A stretch of DNA of 64,000 nt from positions 22,052,990 to 22,116,989 of the forward strand of contig NC_135382.1 in NCBI RefSeq assembly GCF_049243985.1. The letters are read 5' to 3'. Positions 55,082-64,000 of the stretch are shown one piece after another. The stretch's first letter is position 1. Each line of letters starts with the position of its first letter. The translations under genes and the position numbers were made by a program. This DNA is from Paroedura picta. Taxonomy: Eukaryota; Chordata; Lepidosauria; Squamata; Gekkonidae. The notes under the pieces are model-generated. The model was not told the DNA's origin, ran no database searches, and saw nothing but the letters and a program-made list of their open reading frames with translations.

Positions 55082-58000
55082 ATGTCCAGCTGTGTGCCCA
55101 TCGTTTCCCCAGAGGATCTGGAGAGGATCACCCTGACTAGGACAGGGTTTGGTTTCATTCTCAAAGCTTTCCACACACTTCAGAATGCTGATGTGATCCT
55201 GAAGCTGCTGACTTCCAAGAACACAACAGACAGGTGAGTTTCCTGGAGGAGACGAGGGAATGGCAACGGCTCCTTATTGAATCAAGCAACTGAGTACAAT
55301 TAAAATCTCAAACTGAGTTTACTGCAGATCTTAAACAGGCATAACAACTACTGCCTAGAACTTACAGATCTCCTCCCTCCTAACTCTTGTGTATGGTGGC
55401 TATTGTATTCAAGAACACAAAAGATGTTGAAATGAATATGAACTGTGCGCAAGCTGCTTTAAATTGGCGGGAGCATGCACAACATTTTATATGTATCCCA
55501 CTTTTCTCCAAAGAGTACCCAAAGCGATTTACAAGAAAATATAAAAATCAGTGCAGATCAAAGAAGCAAACCAAAAATCAGAAGAATACATCTCACGGTA
55601 GTCTTGTATTTGTTGCCTCTGAAGTCAACTGAAGTCACAGGCTGGGAGCCACGATACCAAGAGCTCTTTCACTCTTGCCCAAGGACTCTCACCTCTGCCC
55701 TGCAGAAGCTTTATGAAACAGGAAGGGGAGAAGCAGACTTCAACAAAAATGTTCTTCCTCTTCTTCCTCTCTTAGTGAGGTTGTAGGGAAGTGAAGAGAT
55801 ACAGCTTGAACAGTGGTATAAGTAGGGTTGCTATTCTGCTGGAGGCAGGGGATGCCCTGGCCTACCTACCCCTACTGCTGATCAGCTGCCCAGCAGGGGG
55901 ATTTACATGGGGCAGGAGGAAGACTCAAACTACGTTGCCAGCAATGTGGTAACATTGGTTGTGCACCAGAAGTGATGCCATCAAGGCCGTGATGTCTGGG
56001 CAACCCTCTGGTATCTGGGTAAAAACTAGGGTAGAAGCCATTTCTGCCATAGAGTTCTTTGCCAGGCCTTCTAAGGTTCCTGAAAGGATGAACCTGCAGC
56101 TTTTTATACATCAAACATTTACCACTGAAAAATGGATCGTCCTATTTTTAAAAAAATCCATGTTGGAGTCTAAGGGCATTCCTGCTGATGAGAAAGGGAA
56201 GAGGGGCCCCTTTGAACAATCAAAAGGACTGTTTTGGAGACTGTGAATCATGTAAACAAAAGATATATGTGAATCAGGCAAGTGGTCCAGCATCCTGATT
56301 CCAGCAGTGTCCAACTGGTTGACCTGTAGGTCCAACCTAAAAAAAGCACAGAGGACAAGGCATTCTACTGATATAGAAGGTCTGTTGCCTGCCTCTTAAT
56401 ATGGAGGCTGTCACCTGCTTGATGGAGGGCTTGATAGAGAGATCTATCTCAAATACAAAGTTTGTTTTGGCTTTGTTTTGGCATTATTTCTTCATGGGAA
56501 GGGATCTCTGTTTTGTTACTCAACTTAAGTTCTGAACTATCTTTTTGCCTGAGAGTCAGCCCCTAAGGTGACTCACAACAATTCCATATTAAAAATAACC
56601 TTTTTTCCCAGTATAGGACCACAGTTCCCTTGCATTTTTTAAATTTTTTGAGAAGTGTACATATGAGACATATCTGCTATTTCCTCATGCTACAAATTGT
56701 TCGGATACCCCCACCATTTTAATGTTATTATCCGGATATGTTTCTTCCTGGTCCTGTTATAAGGGGATCACCTATACCTCTTAATGTGTTGGCAGAGACT
56801 TGAAGGCACTGCTTGAAGATGTAGCTGGCATCCGGCATGTTCACTGTGAAAGGCTCATGCCTCCCATTGGTATCTACCAGTTCCAAGGACTTCTTGGGGT
56901 TGTTTCTGAATGGATGCACAACGGATCGCTCCATTCCCTCATCCATGAGGTAGGCAAGAGAGAGAGAGATCCATCTGTTTTTCATATGCAAATAATTAAG
57001 GTGGTGGGATGCACTGAGGGCTTTTTCCCAAGTAAAAATACATTATGTATGGCCAAACATTTCCCATCCAGAGCATTAAATTTAATATTGTTATGTTATG
57101 TGTGGTTGGTTTTTTTTAAAATGACTTGATTAAAAACTTTGGAATAAGGCAAGCTAGGAACACAGAATAGAATTGGAGCTTTAACACAGAAATTAATCTA
57201 TTGTTTCAATTTTTTAAAAGCATGAATTGTATCTGGATTTGCCTCTTCCTCTGAGCATAAGGATCCTGACAGATGTGGCTGAGGGCCTCAGCCATCTCCA
57301 CAGTTTGGAGCCTCCCATCCTTCACCACAGCCTGAAACCTTCCAATGTCCTCCTAGATCTAGAATACAGAGCTAAGGTGGGTCTTTTAATAAAAATACCC
57401 CATTCCCACCAGTTCTGCCTGGTGGTGGAAAGTACTCTCAAATTGATACCAACAGAGGTGGTTTGCCATGACCTGACTCTGTGTAGCAACCCTGGACTTC
57501 CTCGGTCATCTCCCACCCAAATACTATCCAGAGCTGATCCTGCTTAACTCCTGAGATCTAACAATTCTGAGCTAGCCTGGGCCATCCAGGTCAGGCCTCC
57601 ATTTCCTTGTAGCTTACAACAAAATGCATTTAAAAGAAAGCTCTGAGACCAAGGTGAGGTCAGACTGGTTGAGCTTTGCTAGTGACAGACTTACTCCTTA
57701 AAGTGGTTCCTTTCTTTGATTCCAGATATCAGATTACAGCCTCCCAACCTGGAGAAGGCAGCAGTTAAGATCTGTCCGACAGAACTGCAATGACAGAAGT
57801 TGTTGGGATTTGCTCTACCTGTCCCCCGAAATTATCCAAGGAGGCAGCTTCTCACGGGAAGGTGATATTTACAGGTGAGTTGGATTGCTTTTCTTTCAAA
57901 GCAGAATTTTATCACTTGAAACTTCTAAGCTTGAAAGGGGTTTGGCGTTGCCATCTTGTCTCTATATGAAGCTGTTTTACTATGTAGTGGACTAGCCAGG

Positions 58001-61000
58001 ATATTTATTGTCATATGGACATGCACACATTAAACTCTCTTATACTGAATCGGACTGTCTGTCCATCAAAATCAGTATTGTCAGCTCAGACTGGCAGTGG
58101 AGATCCAAGTTCTTACCTACTACGTGATTCTTTTGAAGTGGAGATGCCCAGGATTGAACCTGTGATCTTCTGCATGCCAGACAGATGCTCCTTTCCTTCT
58201 AGCAGCAGTTTACCAAGTTCTAGGGCAACTTACTCAACAAGCCAGATCCTGGAAAATTACTGCTAAATAGTGAATGTGGCTTGGATGTGTGCAGGGAAAG
58301 GGAGGGGGGGCTACATCTTCCCCACCCACTCTCCCAAGTTGTTTGCATAATGAGAGCAAGAACACTACTTGCTATGTGTTTCTACCAAAACAGAAGTTTA
58401 TCAGTTACAAGAAATACAGGTGCAACATGGAAATGATATCTTAGACTTATGAATTTGCTGAGATAATAGACCCCAAAGTAACACATGTTTTTGTCCTGAT
58501 ATTTACACTTAGCTTTGGAATGACGTGTTGGGAAACTCTAAGCAGACAGAAGCCATTGGAAGGTAAGCATCTGTGTGTATCTTCTGAGCATTTCCTTTTA
58601 TTTCTCTACCCCTTGTGGAGCTTTTTTCTTTGTTTCTTTCTGTTTTGGTGCTTTCTTGAATATAATTATGCTTATAGAAGGAGCACCTTTTGAAATATCC
58701 CTGCTCTTTTACAAACATGTCCTGTTATCACTCAGTTTTGGGGTGAGCGAGTCTGCTGTGCATTTCCACAGAGGCACTGGTGTGATGCATCTTATTGGAT
58801 TTCCTGTTGGAGAACTTCCAAAAAAGTTATGCTTTGCAGGGACTTCTGAATTCTATTAATCTACTTCACATGGTTTGAGGAAAAGCCCTGAAGGACCAAG
58901 ACAGAGCTTAACAGACCAGTTCACAATCAGGCAGAGGCTGTGTTGCCACCATTGAGAAAAAAAGAGGGAGCAGTTCATCTTGCTTCTCTCCATAGTACTC
59001 CAGGGGGTGACCCTTTCTTTAAAATATCTGTTGTTTTATATTGGAGAGTTAAGATAGGATGTTTCATATTTGTGCATGTACAAGTAAGCTTTTAAGGTGG
59101 CAGCACAGCTATTAACTTTGTAGCAGATTCCCAGAGAACATCAGCTGCTATCAGTTCTATCCAACTCCAGATCAAAAACACCCAGCTCCAGATTTGACTT
59201 GCAGCTTCTCCTGTTACCGTGATGGGGAGAACAATTGTTGGAGACACCGCCCTTCGGGTCCTCCATCTGCAGCCATGAGCAAGGGACCCGATGGGATAAG
59301 AAATGGGCAAGAATAAAATGTTTTAAAAGAAAAAAAGCCATTGCAAAGCTAGTTTTAGATACTACGCTAAAAAATGCAGTCAACACTATGGGGGGGGGGG
59401 TGCCATGCAGAATCAAAGATACTAGGGTGGGGTCACACAGCGAAAACCCTGCCATGTGCAGAAATAAAAACGTCTTTTGGGGCAGACTTTTTGCAAGGCT
59501 TCTTGCCATGCATAATGCATCCAGGTAAAATTTCTCACTGAATTCCCCCCTCCACAGCTACTGCTCCCAACCTTCCTTGCTGCTTTTTTTAGAGCCAAAA
59601 GGCTTCGGCATTCCTGTTACAAAACTTCGGCCGCTTTTCTGAATGTAGTTTGAACTGGAAGTCTGGCTAGAATAAAAGGCTGCTTGCTTTCAGGCTTATA
59701 CCGCCCTCCTGTGTTAATGTGTGCGCGTGCACACATTGTCTCTATGCAATTGCATGTGGAAGTCACTGATAGTGCTGTGAATCCATGGACTGAAACGGGT
59801 GTATTCCGCTTAGGCGTGTTGCCGGTGTAAGACCTAGAAAGCAGGAAGGCTCACACCCACAGCTTCTATAAGGAAATATTTTCTTTCAATGCCTCAGACA
59901 AGAAGACCCTGCTAGAAGCTGTGACTGGTGTCTGCAGTGGAGTGCGTCCTGGACTTGAATTGGCATTTATTCCCAATGGCCTGCCTCATCGAAACAAACT
60001 GCAGCAGTTGGTTGCTTTGTGCTGGCACCAGGAACCCCGTTACAGGCCTCGTGCAGCAGGTATGTTGGTTCGGCCCTGACAGAGTTATTTGGATTTAGCA
60101 CAAGCTGTTTTGACACTTGCAGATGCAGAGAAGAGCACACCCATGCGTCATTTTGATCAGCTGCCCGTCTGTGTTGCTCTGTGTCATGAACCAGGCAGAA
60201 GACACCTCTGTAAAGTCACTAGAATATTCACTTCCTCGAGACCACAATTGTAGTGAAATCCAAAAGGAATATTTATTTTGTAGATTGGAACAGGTAGGCA
60301 TCAATAAGAACAGTCTGATGAGCAAATTCTTTGGCAGAGACAAAGGATCAATCTCCCCCTTGGGGGTTTTATACTTGGGGATGAGGAGGGGGGAAGGAGA
60401 GCGAGGGGTTCACTAGGTGGGAAAATGCAACAGTTCTCAAGGGAGTAACCGGGAACACACTTTGATCTGAAAGTTGCAAATGTTGAGTCTTCACAGAGCC
60501 TGACAAGGTCAGGAAGTGATAAGGGTGAGCTGGTGGGGAGACGCTTTGGAATGCAAAGGGAAGCAGAAAGCTAGCAGGGGGGATTTATGCGTTTATGACT
60601 CCCAAGGGGGCGAGGGGGTCAGCAGCCTGGGAGTTACCGGGAGAGTACAGCAAAACATGGGTCAGAAACCGGGGTTCATGACACTCTGTGACTGGTGTGC
60701 CAATTCTTTGTGACTTCTTGCATGGGTTCTCTGAAATAATAGTGCAACATCATGGTTTCTGTGCTTGCATGGTAGCTGGAAACCCTGATTTGGATAGCCC
60801 AGGCTAGCTCAATCTCATCAAATCTCAGAAGCTAAGCAAACTAGGCCCTGCCTAGGAGATCTCCAAGGAATAGACAGGCAATGGCAAGCTACCCGTGAAT
60901 GTCTCTTGCATTTAAAAATTTACAAGGTTGCTGTAAATCAGACTTGATAGCAAAAAATGGCAGCTGGAATGCTTTATTTGTAGCCTGCCTTTGGCACAGA

Positions 61001-63130
61001 GGCTCAAGGTGGGGGTTATGCAGTGAAAGGCGACACAATCAAATAGCAGGAAACCTCTAATAGGCAATGCAACACAGTTAGGACTACAATAATTACAAAC
61101 AATGCAAAAAAAATAGGACCAAGCTATGATGCAACTATATAAAATGGAGCATGGAACAATGCGGCAAGATTCACATAGCACTTGCAATAAGCAGATAATG
61201 CCCCTCTTCTGTTTTACATGGTGTGGTAGCCTTCCTGTCCTTTTCTTACCAGCACAGAAGGACTTGAGACTCCTGCTGGTTGAAATAAATGCATTGCTTA
61301 GGCCCAGGGCATCAGCCTATACCTTCGTCCTCCAACAGTTTATCTCAGACCCTCTTTATCTTTCATCACATGGGTGTTGGTGCTATTGCCTCTGTGCTGG
61401 CTCCCAAGATAATAAAGGGACTTTGCAAATGATACAGGTGATTCTTGATCTCAGCATTATATCCAGGATGCCCAGCCCTCAAGGAGGGCTATCAGTTGCA
61501 AGGTATGTAAGGTGTCAGGATGTGCAGGGAAGTCTGGACTGTGGAGAGCCCCTTGGAGGTTGCAGCCTCCAAGGAGATGAAGGTGCATGAGTTGCAGCTT
61601 GCCAAAACCCTGTGCTTCCGTAAATTAATTAGTCTTCAGGGAGTAAGAGGTATGGGCGGCAGCACCGTATTGGGGGCCCATGTTCTGAAAGCTAGTATGG
61701 TGTGTATGGATATGCATGGAATCTAATAAAACAGGGGCATTTGACTGTATATCTACAAGGACCAATATTTGAACATAGTCACACAAATAATGTGTGCATT
61801 TTCCTTCTTCTACAGATTGCATGGTGCTGCTACAGGATGTTCTTGGCATGTTTAGCAAGGAGGTGATTTCTGATGCAATCTACAATCTGATTCATGCTAA
61901 GGTGAGTGGCACATGTTAGTATCCCATGTGGTGGTTGTGGTGCCTTGCCTTTGGGGCTTAAAAATAAACTTTCTTTAGCTGACATTATAGATCCCCCTCT
62001 TCCAGTTCCTTGAAAGAATGAGGTCTTTCCAGCAGTGGACTTGAGTTCCATTTTTTGCTGTGGTACTGTTGTCAATAGTCCACCCCTTTGCACTCTTTAA
62101 TAACAAGCCTTTTCATGATACGCTTTTCTTTCAGGACTGTGCAACCAATGCTGCCAAAAGCCCAGCTTCTCATGGGCTTGAAATTGATTTGCTCAATTTG
62201 GAGGTGAGCACATTCTGTTTGTTTGAGACATTATACTGGAGGATGGGACTGCTCTCTCCTAAGGCTGGTTTTGCCAGCCCTTGAAGTAGTGTACTTTTGC
62301 CAGCAAACGTGGAAGGTGGGATCCATTCACGTGTTTTTCCTGGGAGTTCTGACAAATGCACCTTGATATAAACATTGAAATATCAGTAGCTGTTCTATAG
62401 AAGGGATGTGGTATGGGTGCAAGCATACTTTTTATAGTATTTGGGGGCTTCTTATGGGTAGTCTGCTTCATGTCCCCAGGGATATGTCAGTGTTGTTGTT
62501 CATGCTATGCTATGTTATGATTGTTATCTGACAGATTGTTATAATGTTCTATGTAACTATTTTTACAATGTTCTATGTAAACCGCCCAGAGCCATAGGGA
62601 AGGGTGATATAAAAATCCAAATAAATAAATGTATGAATAAAAGGGAATCTTTGTAATCTGTATTTCAGATTCAAGGCAAAAAAGGAACAGAGAAAGCAGA
62701 AGCCAGAATAGTTAATTTAAAAATTGTGTGTGTGTGTTAATGAATTATGCAAGGTTTGAATCGGGGGGGGGGGGGAGCTTATTTCACAACCAGATATAAT
62801 AACAAACAGCCTAATAGAGCTGCCAAACTCAGATGTATTCCTTAATCAAGGGGAACTGGGGTGGGGGGGGGGTGAGTGGGAATGGAACTCTGGCCATAAA
62901 ATCAAGGCTATTGCTGAATCTATAGATTGCTGCTGCTGTTATAATAAATAATTGTACCTTTTCCTCTGTGTCACAGACAGGCAGTTCCCAATACAAAACC
63001 AGCCTCACAAAAAAGACTACTTTAGAAAAGCCAAGTTTGCCTGGTATCCACTTTGAAAGTGACACACCAAAGGAAGCGAAGCAGACACTGTTTACCAGTG
63101 CCACTCCTTCTAATACAACCCTGGGAAAAG
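55082..63130 (+). CDS. RIPK2/RIPK3-clade receptor-interacting protein kinase-like gene, predicted pseudokinase (3' end unresolved)
   Basis: Exons: 55061-55233 (ATG 55082), 56796-56949, 57221-57376, 57726-57874, 58513-58562, 59898-60059, 61816-61901, 62135-62203, 62977-63130; phases agree, giving 377 residues so far. The kinase fold resembles RIPK2: VVSEWMHNGSL against IVTEYMPNGSL, PPILHH against PPLLHH, and WETLSRQKPLE against WEVLSRKQPFE. The N-terminus IVSPEDLE resembles RIPK3 LVSIEELE. The VAIK lysine is kept (K41). The glycine loop is reduced to TGFG (21-24), HRD reads H137-H138-S139 and DFG reads D157-Y158-S159. K141 and N144 of the catalytic loop remain. Loss of the catalytic Asp predicts little or no kinase activity. 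Residues about 275-377 form a low-complexity linker. No CARD, RHIM or death domain is seen before the window ends. The exact family member is uncertain. Confidence 0.8.
57445..57600 (-). mobile_element. 5S rRNA-headed SINE
   Basis: Reverse of TGGGTGGGAGATGACC and GTTAAGCAGGATCAGC, the 5S internal control region, ending CTAGCCTGGGCCATCC. In the intron after exon 3 of the RIPK-like gene. Confidence 0.65.
57985..58265 (-). mobile_element. tRNA-derived SINE
   Basis: TTATACTGAATCGGACTGTC, CAGACTGGCAGTGGAGATCC and the reverse tRNA head GATTGAACCTGTGATCTTCTG. In the intron before the RIPK-like exon 5. Confidence 0.55.
60784..60960 (+). mobile_element. 5S rRNA-headed SINE
   Basis: GCTCAATCTCATCAAATCTC followed by AGAAGCTAAGCAAACTAGGC is the clearest 5S match; the tail carries GGCAATGGCAAGCTACC and TAAATCAGACTTGATAGCA. 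In the intron after RIPK-like exon 6. Confidence 0.7.
62480..62640 (+). repeat. LINE 3'-tail-like repeat
   Basis: ATGTAAACCGCCCAGAGCCA and AGGGAAGGGTGATATAAAAA end in AAATAAATAAAT. It is the opposite sense of the tails at 1184, 31773 and 47905. Confidence 0.5.
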
Positions 63131-64000
63131 GTATTAACTCTATTTGTGAATTGTGTAGTCAGGAGGCTGAGCGGTCTGCTTCTGTTTGCAGGATTGCCAC
63201 AGCAACAAATGGGAGTGAATTGCTCTTAGACTGGATTACGAAATTCTGTGACTCCCACTTCTGTGAAGTAGCACTTTGCTGGTATGGAAAAAAAGCCTCA
63301 TTCAAAAGGCAGTCAGTGTGCTGAGGTGGCTAGAGGATCTGGGAGACTCAGGTTCAAATCCTGATTCTGCCATGGAAGTGCACTGGGTAGCCTTGGCCCA
63401 GTCACACACTCTCAGCCTAACATTCATCACAGGGTTGTTGTGAGGATAAAATGAAGGTGAGAAGGATGAAAGCCTTTTTGGGTCTGCATTGAGGGAAAAG
63501 GCAGAGCATAAGTGAGGTAAATAAAATGTAGCTGGAAAACACTGGAAGAGTTCATGCCTCCTATACTTCAGTCTTACTGGTGAATCTATGGCTAGACATG
63601 TTTCCAAAAATCACTGCACAAGAGCCAAAAAACATACTTCTTTAGGATTTCTCCTGTGCCGTTGTACTGACTGGCTTCTCCTGGCTGGCCAAAGTCTGCC
63701 TGCTCTTCTTTAGTTGGCTCGGTTGTGTGGACAGAAATATGCATGGATGTAGATAAATCCAATCAGAGCGTTAGGTGTACAGCCCAAATTTAGGTTGGGT
63801 TGAAATCCCAGAGCACTGTTTTCCTGACAGGTCAGCAGGATACAAAACAAGTCTGAACAAACAAGTCTAAAGTTTGAAGGTTATCTTAGAGTCATTTCCC
63901 ATTTTACTTTGTTTTCGAGATGTGCCTGGGAAAGGAGAACGCCTTAAAGCACAAGAACGTAAGACCTTCCCAAGGTGGATCCCTTGAATGTGTGTTTCTC
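63131..64000. other. 3' edge of window: intron or 3' end of RIPK-like gene
   Basis: A strong acceptor (ctgcttctgtttgcag) ends at 63191. If used in phase after exon 9 it adds about eleven residues (GLPQQQMGVNCS) and stops at 63227-63229. Otherwise the intron runs on and effector-domain exons lie outside. A MIR-like SINE occupies 63318-63535. The rest shows nothing recognisable. Confidence 0.3.
63318..63535 (+). repeat. MIR-like tRNA SINE
   Basis: GACTCAGGTTCAAATCCTGA (B box), CTCTCAGCCTAACATTCATC, ACAGGGTTGTTGTGAGGATA and a GGTAAATAAAAT end. Confidence 0.6.

Noticed and set aside
1-64000. retroviral, LTR or Polinton elements and CRISPR arrays
   Set aside because: No gag, pol, env, integrase or capsid-like frames, no paired LTRs and no spaced direct repeats were seen.

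Overview
The window looks like nuclear DNA from a squamate reptile (lizard or snake). It holds multi-exon vertebrate genes with GT-AG introns. Its repeats include Sauria-type tRNA SINEs, CR1 LINE 3' ends, 5S-rRNA-headed SINEs and many short palindromic DNA transposons. Species cannot be named from sequence alone. I see no bacterial-style operons, CRISPR arrays, true tRNA or rRNA genes, or retroviral gag/pol/env.

Layout, left to right. (1) RFWD3, minus strand: nine exons from the start codon (7563) to 612, with the 3' exons beyond base 1; its CpG-rich promoter carries three CCAAT boxes. (2) MLKL, minus strand, complete: ten coding exons, 18402 to 9231, 487 residues, open and spliceable throughout. 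(3) A complete nine-exon cytochrome P450 of family 2, plus strand, 21577-33123, 488 residues. (4) About 7 kb of repeat-rich intergenic DNA with an unexplained long inverted repeat near 33.8-34.5 kb. (5) TMEM30B (CDC50B), minus strand, intronless, 40290-41363, in a CpG island. (6) About 13 kb of repeats around a second CpG island near 49.3-49.9 kb. (7) A plus-strand gene of the RIPK2/RIPK3 kinase clade, 55082 to at least 63130. Its kinase fold is recognisable, but the catalytic aspartate is replaced by serine, so it is a predicted pseudokinase. Its 3' end is not resolved in the window.

How the genes may work together. RFWD3-MLKL is the order known from human 16q23. In human FA2H follows; here a CYP2 gene, TMEM30B (human 14q23) and a RIPK-like pseudokinase follow instead. 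The most notable feature is an apparently intact MLKL, the membrane-permeabilising executioner of necroptosis, about 37 kb (start to start) from a RIP-family pseudokinase with the same intron phases across the kinase C-lobe. Whether they act in one pathway is inference; the proximity and shared exon structure are seen directly.

The repeats are unusually readable. A palindromic hAT-type MITE is present in about eight copies, several with 8-bp target-site duplications. Three further palindromic MITE types share related termini and short target-site duplications, and two of them lie inside SINEs. Exon positions were derived by hand from splice signals, reading frame and recalled family proteins; no alignment or transcript data were available.
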